NCBI RefSeq assembly: GCF_002102475.1
Contig: NZ_MSQD01000001.1
Location: 248,001 to 312,000 of the forward strand
DNA length: 64,000 bases
Source of the DNA: Thermoanaerobacterium sp. PSU-2
GTDB taxonomy: Bacteria > Bacillota > Thermoanaerobacteria > Thermoanaerobacterales > Thermoanaerobacteraceae
Reading direction: 5' to 3'
A model generated the notes under the pieces. The model searched no databases and was not told the origin of the DNA. It saw only the letters and a list, made by a program, of their open reading frames with translations. This document shows, in pieces, positions 38,905 to 46,995 of the stretch. The number at the start of each line of letters is the position of its first letter. The stretch's first letter is position 1. Both the position numbers and the translations under genes were made by a program.

Positions 38905-39990
38905 ATGCAGGCAATCGAAAAGGCCAAAAAATTTTACTACGATGAATTAAATGCAAAGCAGTTGTACTCTTACCTTGCAAAAGTAGAATCTAAAAAGGAA
39001 GTAAAGGAGTTATTTGAGGAACTGTCAAAGATTGAGGCAAATCATACGAAGTTTTGGTACGACTTTTTAAGCGATAGAGGTGTAAAGCTAAAACCAAAAG
39101 TGCGCGCTAACAGTCTGTGGTTTTATAAAATTCTGCGGACACTCCTTGGAAGCCGCCTTTTTATAATACTTTTAGAGATGCAGGAATCAAACAGCACTGA
39201 TGAATACTATGAATACTACAAGGACCCCATTCTAACAGAATCAGAGCGTCAAGGTCTCGCTTTTATTATAGAAGATGAACTGGAACATGAAAAAAATTTA
39301 GGCAACCAAAACAAAGAAGCGAATTTCTCCAATATACGAGACTTTATACTTGGCATGAACGACGGATTGGTAGAAATATTAGGAACTGTCACAGGTCTTT
39401 CGGCTGTGTACCAAAGCAAACCGCTTATCGTCGGTGCATCTGGCCTTGTGGTAGGTATTGCAGGCGCATTGTCTATGGCAATAGGCGCATATACATCTGT
39501 AAGATCTCAAAGACAGGTAAATGAAGGCATCAAAAGCAAGATGGAGCTTCTATTTAACGTATCAAAAAATAGAGCTAAAGAAGAACTTCTAAACAAGTTA
39601 AGTGAATCAGGCATACCTGACGATATAAGTCAAGAAATCGTAGAAAAATTAGGCGACAACGAAAATGCCATGGCAAATTTGCTGGTGGAAGAAGTAAAAG
39701 AAAATGAGATAAAATCAGCTTTGTACACAGGCTTGGCGTATTTGGTAGGACTTTTCTTTCCCGTCATTCCCTACTTCTTCATCACTTCATCATCGGTATT
39801 AGCATTGATTCTCTCTGTGATTTTCGCCGCTATAGCACTTTCTATCGTAGGTATGGTAGTCTCAATAGCCTCTGAAAGCCTATCCATAAAAAATAAAATA
39901 ATCGAAATGGTATTGTCAGGTTTAGGAGCGGCAGCATTGTCTTACCTATTCGGAACTTTTGTGCAGTTTGTATTTGGCATTAATGCGTAG
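38905..39990 (+). CDS. Ferritin-like / VIT1-CCC1 fusion protein (MbfA-like)
   Basis: 361 residues. Residues about 1-140 form a ferritin-like four-helix domain with carboxylate/His ligands spread as 'YYDELNAKQLYSYLA', 'KIEANHTKFWYDF', 'LEMQESNSTDEYY' and 'IIEDELEHEKNL'. The rest is a VIT1/CCC1 transporter domain: 'FILGMNDGLVEILGTVTGLSAVYQ' (in part) and about five helices. Proteins with this build (MbfA/VIT type) export or sequester Fe2+ or Mn2+. The start at 38905 has a strong GGGAGGAGGAG site. Likely role: metal homeostasis at the membrane. Confidence 0.83.
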   Translation: MQAIEKAKKFYYDELNAKQLYSYLAKVESKKEVKELFEELSKIEANHTKFWYDFLSDRGVKLKPKVRANSLWFYKILRTLLGSRLFIILLEMQESNSTDEYYEYYKDPILTESERQGLAFIIEDELEHEKNLGNQNKEANFSNIRDFILGMNDGLVEILGTVTGLSAVYQSKPLIVGASGLVVGIAGALSMAIGAYTSVRSQRQVNEGIKSKMELLFNVSKNRAKEELLNKLSESGIPDDISQEIVEKLGDNENAMANLLVEEVKENEIKSALYTGLAYLVGLFFPVIPYFFITSSSVLALILSVIFAAIALSIVGMVVSIASESLSIKNKIIEMVLSGLGAAALSYLFGTFVQFVFGINA

Positions 39991-40007
39991 TCATTAATGC
40001 CTTTTTA
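39976..40007. terminator. Bidirectional terminator between convergent genes
   Basis: A perfect 10-bp stem (39976-39985 with 39992-40001) overlapping the stop codon of the ferritin/VIT1 gene and ending in T residues. Confidence 0.78.
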
Positions 40008-40500
40008 CCTTTTTCAGATAAAATGACACAAAAACAGTATATGCGTAATCGTAAATTACAAACGATACTTGCAGCAATGCAAAAACCAACACTGTGGAAT
40101 AAGAGCCTGTAAATATATTTGCAGCAAAAACGTATTTAAACACCACATAAATGATAGATAAAGATAGATTGAATACAATAAGCTTTAAGACGTATTCAAA
40201 AAATCTATTTAATGACAGCCTTTCTATGTACGATTTTACGATTCCGTAAAATCCAAAAAAGCACGCATAATAAAAAGCTATAATCTTGTTTGGTATCAAT
40301 ATAAATGCCAACAACGATGTAGCAAAATAAAACGCTGCTCCTACATTAGCATTTGCTTCTATGACCATTATAGATACAGAAAAGGAAGATAAAACCAGCA
40401 GAAAAAGTCTACTGGTAGGCATTGCTGCAGAGATGAAAAGCAAAATCACATTTACAGCAGCAAGCATACCCCCTAAAGAAAGCGACCTCTCTCTTGACAT
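39994..40500 (-). CDS. Membrane protein of unknown function
   Basis: 168 residues with five predicted membrane helices (about 10-28, 30-47, 52-68, 70-85, 105-150 containing two) and a basic C-terminus. Pattern resembles small Firmicute integral proteins with an ECF S-component-like or Gpr1-like look, but I cannot assign a family. It follows the DnaJ-type gene by 12 bases in the same transcription unit, and the start has GGGAG upstream, so it probably acts with that cluster. Confidence 0.6.
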   Translation of the reverse strand: MSRERSLSLGGMLAAVNVILLFISAAMPTSRLFLLVLSSFSVSIMVIEANANVGAAFYFATSLLAFILIPNKIIAFYYACFFGFYGIVKSYIERLSLNRFFEYVLKLIVFNLSLSIIYVVFKYVFAANIFTGSYSTVLVFALLQVSFVIYDYAYTVFVSFYLKKVKRH

Positions 40501-40512
40501 AAAATCAACTCC

Positions 40513-41124
40513 CTAAAAGCATCTAAACATATCTCCGCCCATACATTCGCAGCATGTGTCACAAGCCCATATAGCAAAAAGAGTCTGACAGCAATCATCG
40601 TTCATCGTCTTTCGGTAAACATCACCTTGGTAAACACCTCTTTGCATCTCCATGTTGTTTAATGCTTCACGGTACTCAATATTGCCAGGATCCATGTTGA
40701 CAGCCGTCCTAAAGCAGTTATACGCCTCCCCAAATCTTCCTCTCCTGTAATTTACATGACCGTAGAGATAATACCACTGTGCACTTCTATCAGTCATTCG
40801 GTTTAAGATAGCTTCCGCAGCGTACAAATCATTTCTGTTAAGAGCATTTATTACTTCATAGTACATGGAACTGCTGTCACTGTATGAACTATTGCCACTT
40901 CCATAAGTTCTATCATTGGTGTAATCACTTCTAAAAGCTTCTCCTTCCATTATAGCCTTATACGCATCGTTAATCTCCCTCAGTTTCTCCTCCGCTAAAT
41001 CTTTAAGTGGATTGTCTGCATACTGGTCAGGATGATATTTTTTTACAAGCTCTCTATATGCCTTTTTTACTTCTTCAATTGATGCTCCCTCTTTAAGTCC
41101 TAAGACTTCGTACGGATTTTGCAT
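40513..41124 (-). CDS. DnaJ-domain protein with TPR-like and Cys-rich tail
   Basis: 203 residues. Residues 3-65 are a J domain with the HPD tripeptide in 'LVKKYHPDQYAD', so it can stimulate a DnaK. A Ser/Gly/Tyr linker follows, then two TPR-like helices (about 95-160; 'YYLYGHVNYRRGRFGEAYNCF', in part). The C-terminal 30 residues hold six Cys ('CCQTLF', 'CDTCCECMGG'), possibly metal-binding or acylated. It overlaps the end of the DUF5685 gene by 25 bases. It is not the canonical dnaJ, lacking the Gly/Phe and zinc-finger regions. Confidence 0.82.
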   Translation of the reverse strand: MQNPYEVLGLKEGASIEEVKKAYRELVKKYHPDQYADNPLKDLAEEKLREINDAYKAIMEGEAFRSDYTNDRTYGSGNSSYSDSSSMYYEVINALNRNDLYAAEAILNRMTDRSAQWYYLYGHVNYRRGRFGEAYNCFRTAVNMDPGNIEYREALNNMEMQRGVYQGDVYRKTMNDDCCQTLFAIWACDTCCECMGGDMFRCF

Positions 41125-42002
41125 GATTTATCTCCTTCCATAACCCTCATAAATTCCATGTAAAGTCCAACTCTAAAAATATTGTCGATTATTCCAACAT
41201 TCTTTTTGAACTTCAAATGCTCATACAATTTAACTATCGTAGAAAGCGTAAAAGTCAAATTAAATTTTGTCCACTCCTTGATCTCATCCAGTGTATGTTC
41301 CAGCTCATCATCGCCTGTTTGTTTGTAAGAAAGATTGTACTGATATATAAAAGGATTGTAACTGCCGTTTTTTAAATCATTTTTCAAATCATCGTAGGCA
41401 TCTAAAATATACACAAATCTTCCTAAGTGATATGCGATTTGACCGATTTTAGCATAATCTTCATCGCCAATTTTTAGATCCTCTTTTAGAAACACTTCTT
41501 TCATGACATTGGCAAATGGTTCAGAAGCCACATCAACAGATGAACACTTCGTTTCTTCTAATCCCTTTAAAGCTTCTAAATACCTTTTTATTTTTTCCGC
41601 CTTTTCTAAGTATGACTTATACGCCTTTCTATATTTTGTCTTAAAAAAAGACTCCAATAAAGCTGCGTTTAAAGATTTATCATCTTTTTTGTCGTCCAAA
41701 AATTTATAGTACATAAGTATTGCATTCATATCTGCCGCATAAGCAATATACGGGTTTTCTTTCATAATAGGTTTTTTCTTAAACGGATTTGCCACACAGC
41801 TTTCTTTTCTTATGCATATCTCCTCGTCAGACAAGGCCGATAAAAAAATTGCAAGATACGTAAGCTCATAGTTCAAAGTCAATCGGCTTATCTCGCCATA
41901 TTTTCTTCCGATTTCCTTGCATAGGCCACAGTAATACGCCTTAAAAACATCGTAATCTTTTATCTTCATCTCAGGTTTGTAAGGCTTTATATATCCAAAC
42001 AT
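41100..42002 (-). CDS. DUF5685 family protein
   Basis: 300 residues, recognised as DUF5685 from its N-terminus 'MFGYIKPYKPEMKIKDYDVF' followed by 'YYCGLCKEIGRKYG' with two Cys. The rest is mainly helical with a conserved His-rich part 'YHLGRFVYILDAYDDLKNDL' near residue 195, reminiscent of squalene-synthase-like or polyprenyl folds, though without a clear DDxxD pair. It is first in a three-gene unit with the J-domain protein and a membrane protein. The role is unknown. The start has GGAAG-type upstream bases. Confidence 0.7.
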   Translation of the reverse strand: MFGYIKPYKPEMKIKDYDVFKAYYCGLCKEIGRKYGEISRLTLNYELTYLAIFLSALSDEEICIRKESCVANPFKKKPIMKENPYIAYAADMNAILMYYKFLDDKKDDKSLNAALLESFFKTKYRKAYKSYLEKAEKIKRYLEALKGLEETKCSSVDVASEPFANVMKEVFLKEDLKIGDEDYAKIGQIAYHLGRFVYILDAYDDLKNDLKNGSYNPFIYQYNLSYKQTGDDELEHTLDEIKEWTKFNLTFTLSTIVKLYEHLKFKKNVGIIDNIFRVGLYMEFMRVMEGDKSCKIRTKS

Positions 42003-42081
42003 AGCATCTTCCTCAAAAAAATAATCCTGATTTTATTTTATCAGGATGTAAAAGCTATTTCAAATTAAATATGTATTAAGT

Positions 42082-42573
42082 CTATCCGATAACGCTTTTT
42101 ATCTTGTCATTTTTATCTATGTACAAAAGCAATGGTAATCCCAGCACATAGCACGCTATCATCTCACCTAATCCAACCCATAGCATCGAAGCTACAAGAG
42201 GAAGTTTGTAAAGGAAATTTAATTCTATTCCGATGATGATTCCATTTATTACAACAGGCGGCAACGGTGCTAAATACCGCTTATATCTAAGATTCGATTT
42301 GCCAATATAATACGTTATTACAGCGCTAATTAGCGTCGCTAAAGAGCCAAAAACCACATCGAATATTCCATTTCCGCCTATCATATTTGCAATTATGCAT
42401 CCAACAAAAAGTCCAAAAATGGAATACGACGAAAAGAAAGGCATGATTGTCAATGCTTCAGCAACCCTTACTTGAACTTGCCCATAGCTTATAGGCGCAA
42501 GGGCCACTGTGACGGCTGCGTACACTGCAGCGATCAATGCTCCGTAGACTATCTTCTTAGTTTTACTGTTCAA
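42082..42573 (-). CDS. queT: QueT family queuosine-precursor transporter (ECF S component)
   Basis: 163 residues, five to six membrane helices. 'GALIAAVYAAVTVALAPISYGQVQVRVAEAL' (in part) at the N-terminus is diagnostic of QueT. QueT is the substrate-binding membrane component used with the shared ECF energy module to take up preQ0/preQ1. The start is TTG with GGAGGA seven bases upstream. A preQ1-I riboswitch overlaps the ribosome-site region, in agreement with the function. Confidence 0.9.
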   Translation of the reverse strand: MNSKTKKIVYGALIAAVYAAVTVALAPISYGQVQVRVAEALTIMPFFSSYSIFGLFVGCIIANMIGGNGIFDVVFGSLATLISAVITYYIGKSNLRYKRYLAPLPPVVINGIIIGIELNFLYKLPLVASMLWVGLGEMIACYVLGLPLLLYIDKNDKIKSVIG

Positions 42574-42581
42574 TTTTATCT

Positions 42582-42624
42582 CCTCCGTAGTTTTGTTTAT
42601 AGACAGGATTTTGCGAACTGTCTT
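42582..42624 (-). promoter_or_regulatory. preQ1 class I riboswitch
   Basis: On the minus strand the stem AGACAG/CTGTCT (42623-42618 with 42606-42601) encloses the loop TTCGCAAAATC, and an A-rich tail ATAAACAAAACTACGG leads into the GGAGG of queT. This is the H-type pseudoknot layout of preQ1-I aptamers (compare the loop of the Thermoanaerobacter tengcongensis example). The tail overlaps the Shine-Dalgarno, so control is probably translational. Confidence 0.88.
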
Positions 42625-42630
42625 TACTCC

Positions 42631-42659
42631 ATTATACAGTTAAACGGCTATATGGTCAA
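42631..42659 (-). promoter_or_regulatory. Promoter of queT, inside the vapC 3' end
   Basis: TTGACC (42659-42654), 17-base spacer, TATAAT (42636-42631). Transcription would start right at the riboswitch. The -35 box lies within the coding end of vapC. Confidence 0.85.
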
Positions 42660-43035
42660 ACAGTTTAACGCCGTCTATCATTTTAAAATGTCCATCAAAT
42701 GAGAATATCATCATATCATTTTTTATCGCTAAATAAGCAATAAGCACATCTGACATTGGTATGGTTTTGCCATCTCTCCTCAATTTAAAAGAAAGTTTTC
42801 CAACTCCAATCCAATCCTTATCATCACATGATACCGTCGGTATCGAATCAATATACCTTTCAAGCATCCCTCTCTCTTTTTCTGTCTTCACTCCTTGAAG
42901 AAGTTCAGCAATTATAAGGCCTGTTATATAGATTCTGCCCTGCAAAAGCATATCATCGATAATCTCAACAATCTCTCGTTTGTCCCTAAAATATTCTATC
43001 CATACAGATGTATCAACAAGTATTTTATCTTTCAT
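42640..43035 (-). CDS. vapC: PIN-domain RNase toxin (VapC family)
   Basis: 131 residues with the four acidic PIN residues: Asp in 'ILVDTSVWIEYF' (residue 8), Glu in 'IIAELLQGV', Asp in 'IPMSDVLIAYLA' and Asp in 'IFSFDGHFKM'. It overlaps the antitoxin gene by 11 bases. VapC toxins cleave tRNA or rRNA (established for the family). The active site looks intact. Confidence 0.88.
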   Translation of the reverse strand: MKDKILVDTSVWIEYFRDKREIVEIIDDMLLQGRIYITGLIIAELLQGVKTEKERGMLERYIDSIPTVSCDDKDWIGVGKLSFKLRRDGKTIPMSDVLIAYLAIKNDMMIFSFDGHFKMIDGVKLFDHIAV

Positions 43036-43240
43036 CGATTTCCATGCTCCTTAATTTTTCAATGTCTGAAGAATCTATTGAAAAGTTTATCTTTCCCTTA
43101 AGTTCCATCAAATGCTGCAATTTTTTCATCCTTATGGCATCCTTCAACGCCTCTTCAACAGCTTTCGACCTGTTGTTGGTCTCATACAGCATTTCAGCTT
43201 CTTTGAGAATATCCTCAGATACATTTATTGTCGTGCGCAT
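43025..43240 (-). CDS. vapB: VapB-type antitoxin
   Basis: 71 residues. The N-terminus 'MRTTINVSEDILKEAEMLY' is a ribbon-helix-helix of the VapB/DUF2191 class, followed by a helix and an acidic tail that would block the toxin. The ATG at 43240 has GGAG eight bases upstream; a longer frame from 43273 has no ribosome site. It likely represses its own promoter together with VapC. Confidence 0.87.
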   Translation of the reverse strand: MRTTINVSEDILKEAEMLYETNNRSKAVEEALKDAIRMKKLQHLMELKGKINFSIDSSDIEKLRSMEIDER

Positions 43241-43345
43241 AACATCATCTCCTTCATACTTATAATACATCAATATGTTATGATAATCAAGATGATAAAT
43301 TTAACCTTAAAATTATTCATGCTTTATCTGAACTTTTTTAAAAAC

Positions 43346-44113
43346 CTACAATTTTATGGCGCTCATTAGATACATCGAAACAGCAATCACAAGCTCTGCA
43401 AATTCATTGACAGCACCTAATGTATCACCTGTCATACCACCTATTCTCATAGATATGTACTTAGTGATAATATACGTGACAATTGATGAGATAGCTAAAA
43501 GCTTCAGCAACACTGTAAAATGGACAAAAATCATGCCAACAAACGATGTAAATAATAAGCTTAATATTAATTCCACGATAGATATTTTGCCAATGATAAG
43601 TCCTCCCAGCCCTTCTCCACCTCTCGCTGATTTCGATGCATACGCTGCTAAAATTATGGAAAAACGTCCAATAAGAGGCATCAATATCAATGTAGAATAT
43701 ATGTTGCCTTTGATGTCATTTAAAAGCAATATCTTTAAAATTATTAAAAAAACCAAAGCGAGAACTCCATTCGTCCCAAGCCTTGAATCCTTCATTATCT
43801 CAAGCATTCTATCCCGACTTCTGTTGCTAAAAAGACCATCGAATGTGTCTGCAAACCCATCGATGTGCATAGCACCTGTCAGAATGTACGATGATGCTAC
43901 AGCTACTGTGACGGCTATTTCCCGGGGAAATATATTTTTAGAAGCAAAAAACATGAAACTTGCAACAGAGCCAACAACCCCACCTACAAAGGGAAAATAT
44001 TTGACCATCCTGTGAAAGTCATTTTTATCTGCATCAATTTGAATATTAATAGGTATCCTTGTCATAAATTGAAACGATAATATAAAAGCCTTTATCTCAT
44101 CCATCTTATTCAT
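43346..44113 (-). CDS. cobS: Adenosylcobinamide-GDP ribazoletransferase (cobalamin synthase)
   Basis: About 255 residues, integral membrane protein with seven or so helices. 'FQFMTRIPI' at the N-terminus, 'YFPFVGGVVGS', 'GAMHIDGFADTFDGLF' (acidic metal motif) and 'DSRLGTNGVLALV' are CobS hallmarks. It joins adenosylcobinamide-GDP with alpha-ribazole (or its phosphate), the last assembly step. It is the last gene of the B12 operon, starting five bases beyond the cobU stop. Confidence 0.93.
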   Translation of the reverse strand: MNKMDEIKAFILSFQFMTRIPINIQIDADKNDFHRMVKYFPFVGGVVGSVASFMFFASKNIFPREIAVTVAVASSYILTGAMHIDGFADTFDGLFSNRSRDRMLEIMKDSRLGTNGVLALVFLIILKILLLNDIKGNIYSTLILMPLIGRFSIILAAYASKSARGGEGLGGLIIGKISIVELILSLLFTSFVGMIFVHFTVLLKLLAISSIVTYIITKYISMRIGGMTGDTLGAVNEFAELVIAVSMYLMSAIKL

Positions 44114-44117
44114 CACA

Positions 44118-44684
44118 TCACCGTAAGCTATTATTTTTTATTTCTAAGGGTATGCCTGAAACCATAAAATAGACATAATCGGCATTCTCAGCAATTTTTT
44201 TGTTCATTCTACCTGATATGTCCCTAAATATCCTTCCCAATTTATATTCTGGGACAAGTCCCATTCCAACTTCATTTGTCACGACTATTACATCTTTATC
44301 CTTCTCTTTAGAGGCTTTTATAAAGCCATCAACTTCCCTGCTTATTTTTTCTTCGGCTCTTACTACATCTTCTAAATCTTTCTCTTCCCACGTCATATCT
44401 ATCTCTAAAAGCAGATTAGACACCATCACTGTCAGACAGTCTAAAAGCACAGCTTTCTTATCTGTGCTTCTTATTATATCAAAAATGCCTTTGTAAGCTT
44501 CTACTGTTTCCCACTCCTTTGGCCTTCTTTCTCTGTGCCTTCTAACTCTTTCTTTCATCTCATCGTCAAATGGTATAGATGTGGCTATGTAAAGGACACT
44601 GTTCCCAGCATATTTTACAGCAAGGCTTTCTGCAAACTGGCTTTTGCCAGACCTTGCGCCACCTGTCACCATAATCAAATCCAA
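44118..44684 (-). CDS. cobU: Adenosylcobinamide kinase / guanylyltransferase
   Basis: 188 residues. The P-loop 'VTGGARSGKSQFAE' near residue 6, 'RVRRHRERRPKEWETVEA' with the guanylylated His, and 'VVTNEVGMGLVPEY' define CobU. It phosphorylates adenosylcobinamide and activates it with GMP. The start is taken as the TTG at 44684, about eight bases from AGAAGG; a GTG nine bases earlier abuts that site. Confidence 0.92.
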   Translation of the reverse strand: MDLIMVTGGARSGKSQFAESLAVKYAGNSVLYIATSIPFDDEMKERVRRHRERRPKEWETVEAYKGIFDIIRSTDKKAVLLDCLTVMVSNLLLEIDMTWEEKDLEDVVRAEEKISREVDGFIKASKEKDKDVIVVTNEVGMGLVPEYKLGRIFRDISGRMNKKIAENADYVYFMVSGIPLEIKNNSLR

Positions 44685-44708
44685 TAAAAACACCTTCTTT
44701 CGGAAAAA

Positions 44709-45758
44709 TCATTTTAGAACTTCTTTTATAGATTCTACCAGTTTTACATTGTCACAATGGCTTTTTACAGCCACTCTAAAATACTTATCGTCCAAATACC
44801 TGAAATTTGATGCATCTCTTATCAGTATCCCTCTTTTTAACAATTCTTCTTTTAAATCATTAACTCGCCGGTTCTTCAACTTTATAAGCATAAAATTGAC
44901 CTGCGTGTCAAAAACGACTAATTCATCTACCTTTTTAAGCTCTTTCGTCAAATAATTTATTTCCTCTTTTATGTATTTTCTCGTATTTTTCATAAATTTG
45001 ACATCATCAAAAATCTTTCTCCCTGCTGTATCAGCAAAAACATTTACCGTCCAAGGCTCTTTATAAGCTTCCAATCTCTTTATCAAATTTTCACTTCCAA
45101 AACCGTATCCTAAGCGCAATCCAGGCAGCCCAAAGAATTTAGTGGCAGCTCTTACTACAAAAAGATTATCGTAGTCATTTATAAGATCTAAAGACTGGTA
45201 TTCTTCATAATCGCATATAAATTCTATAAACGCTTCATCTATCATCACCGGCAAATCAAGCTTTTTCGCTTCCTTCACCATGTATTCCACATCTTTTCGC
45301 TTTAATGCCTTTCCTGTAGGATTGTTTGGATTTCCTATGATGATAGAATCCACTTCTTTGAGGCGATTTGCTATTTCATTTACATCAATCACGTATCCAT
45401 TTTTTTCAGAAATCCGGTAGTACAAAGGATTTCCGCCTGACAATGTAGCTGCTCTTTCGTATTCCAAAAAAGCAGGTGATGGAATAAGAGGCTTTTTAAT
45501 AGAAAATGCCCGTACAAAAAGGTAGATAAGTTCAGAAGCGCCATTTCCTACTATTATATTTTCACTTTTCAGCTCTGTATATTTTGAAATAGAATTTTTT
45601 AATTTTGTGTAGTTTACATCAGGGTACTTTGTCAAATCCGCAATATCAATGGAATCTTTTATACACTCCGGAAAGCCAAAAGGATTTATGTTTGAGCTAA
45701 AATCTATCACATCTTTATCGTAAATATAAATATTGCCACCATGTTCGTATTTATCCAT
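44709..45758 (-). CDS. cobD: L-threonine-O-3-phosphate decarboxylase
   Basis: 349 residues, PLP-dependent fold I related to histidinol-phosphate aminotransferase. 'FSSNINPFGFP' near the start, 'GNPNNPTGKALKR', 'MIDEAFIEF' and the PLP lysine in 'VRAATKFFGLPGLRLGYGF'. It makes (R)-1-amino-2-propanol phosphate for the aminopropanol arm attached by CbiB. The B12 context separates it from HisC. The symbol follows the Salmonella naming. Confidence 0.9.
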   Translation of the reverse strand: MDKYEHGGNIYIYDKDVIDFSSNINPFGFPECIKDSIDIADLTKYPDVNYTKLKNSISKYTELKSENIIVGNGASELIYLFVRAFSIKKPLIPSPAFLEYERAATLSGGNPLYYRISEKNGYVIDVNEIANRLKEVDSIIIGNPNNPTGKALKRKDVEYMVKEAKKLDLPVMIDEAFIEFICDYEEYQSLDLINDYDNLFVVRAATKFFGLPGLRLGYGFGSENLIKRLEAYKEPWTVNVFADTAGRKIFDDVKFMKNTRKYIKEEINYLTKELKKVDELVVFDTQVNFMLIKLKNRRVNDLKEELLKRGILIRDASNFRYLDDKYFRVAVKSHCDNVKLVESIKEVLK

Positions 45759-45768
45759 TCAATTCACC

Positions 45769-46506
45769 TCAAAAGAGTCTTCCTAACCGAATAAATGGCT
45801 TGTCTAAGAGATTTTTAACTATCTGCCTATCATCTTCTTTGTAAACTACAATGCAACATGTGGAAGGTCCACCTGACTTTTCATCATCAATCTCGTCATC
45901 GTATTTTCTTAATAAATCTAGTCCAGAAGTAAATTTAAGAACATCAAGCTCATACTTTACTCCCTTTGACCCTACAGGAATTGCTTCTGCTATTTCATTG
46001 CATCTAAATATTTTCACATAGTCTTTAAGGGAAAGAATATCATTAAAACGCAAAACCTCTTGTCCAACACGGGGGTAACCAAAAAGTCCTACTTCCATGC
46101 CTGCCATAGCCTTTCGCACTTTCAAATCCTCTTTCGCTGCCCTTCCAATTGCTGTCACGCCAACACCTGTCATAGTTGAGGGGAAATTTTCCTCTGTGCT
46201 GCCAGTTAAAGCAACGTCATATATCTCATTTTCAACAAGCTCTTTTTTTATTCCATCTATGATCTTAATGCCAGTGGGATTCATTTCATTTGACAAGGCA
46301 TCTGATATTGCGATTGGCCAAGCACCAATACACAAAAGCTCTGATAATGCAACTTTTATGGCTGCTCTACCTACCATCTCAGCATCTACCTTTAAAACAT
46401 CATTTTCCTTTTCCCCGATTGCACCTGTGCTGTCACATGATACGGCGAATGCAACATCGCCTTCGTGTATGATTAAAACATCCCTGTACTTCTCTATCAT
46501 ATACAT
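45769..46506 (-). CDS. cblS: Alpha-ribazole kinase, AIR-synthase-related (CblS)
   Basis: 245 residues with a PurM/AIR-synthase-related fold: 'AFAVSCDSTGAIGEK' (ATP/Mg site), 'RAAIKVALSELLCIGAWPIAISDALSNE' (in part), 'ALTGSTEENFPSTMTGVGVTAIG'. It lies directly after an ECF S-component gene in a B12 operon, the arrangement described for cblT-cblS in Geobacillus, where CblS phosphorylates alpha-ribazole. Function here is by family and context. It allows lower-ligand salvage without CobT. Confidence 0.82.
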   Translation of the reverse strand: MYMIEKYRDVLIIHEGDVAFAVSCDSTGAIGEKENDVLKVDAEMVGRAAIKVALSELLCIGAWPIAISDALSNEMNPTGIKIIDGIKKELVENEIYDVALTGSTEENFPSTMTGVGVTAIGRAAKEDLKVRKAMAGMEVGLFGYPRVGQEVLRFNDILSLKDYVKIFRCNEIAEAIPVGSKGVKYELDVLKFTSGLDLLRKYDDEIDDEKSGGPSTCCIVVYKEDDRQIVKNLLDKPFIRLGRLF

Positions 46507-46509
46507 CTA

Positions 46510-46995
46510 TCACCTTTTTATCATTTTTAAAACTGTCTTATAGATGATAGACGCTAAAAGGACATTTGCAAAAGATGCAATAGTAAGCGGCAACACCATC
46601 TGAATGAAAAATCCCCAACCGTACTGCGGTACAAAGATAAGTGTTGCAACGGGCCCATTTAATATGGTACCAACAGCGACTGCCACATAGCTGTTAAACT
46701 TCTTATACGCCAATGAATAAAAATATGCACATACAGCCATCGACACAGCAATGATGATGTGATTTGGTATTCCAAGCGGAAAGCCGGATGTAAGTGCAGT
46801 AAAAATGTGGCCTAAAGAAATGACGATTGCTCCTATGTATCCTCCAAAATAAAGGGACGCAAAATATCCCGGCAGTGAATCAAACGCCACCGTATTGTAA
46901 ACTTTAATCATGGCACCAACGGCACTCATGGCGATAAGCATAGCCACAAGCGTCAATGTTTTAACATTTTTAATCGTTGTTGTCTTTGTATTCAT
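46510..46995 (-). CDS. cblT: Alpha-ribazole transporter, ECF S component (CblT)
   Basis: 161 residues, five to six membrane helices, typical ECF S component: 'TLVAMLIAMSAVGAMIKV' start, 'LPGYFASLYFGGYIGAIVISLGH' (in part). It is next to cblS (three-base gap) and after cbiB, so alpha-ribazole uptake is the likely role. The ATG has AGGAGG eight bases upstream. Confidence 0.82.
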   Translation of the reverse strand: MNTKTTTIKNVKTLTLVAMLIAMSAVGAMIKVYNTVAFDSLPGYFASLYFGGYIGAIVISLGHIFTALTSGFPLGIPNHIIIAVSMAVCAYFYSLAYKKFNSYVAVAVGTILNGPVATLIFVPQYGWGFFIQMVLPLTIASFANVLLASIIYKTVLKMIKR

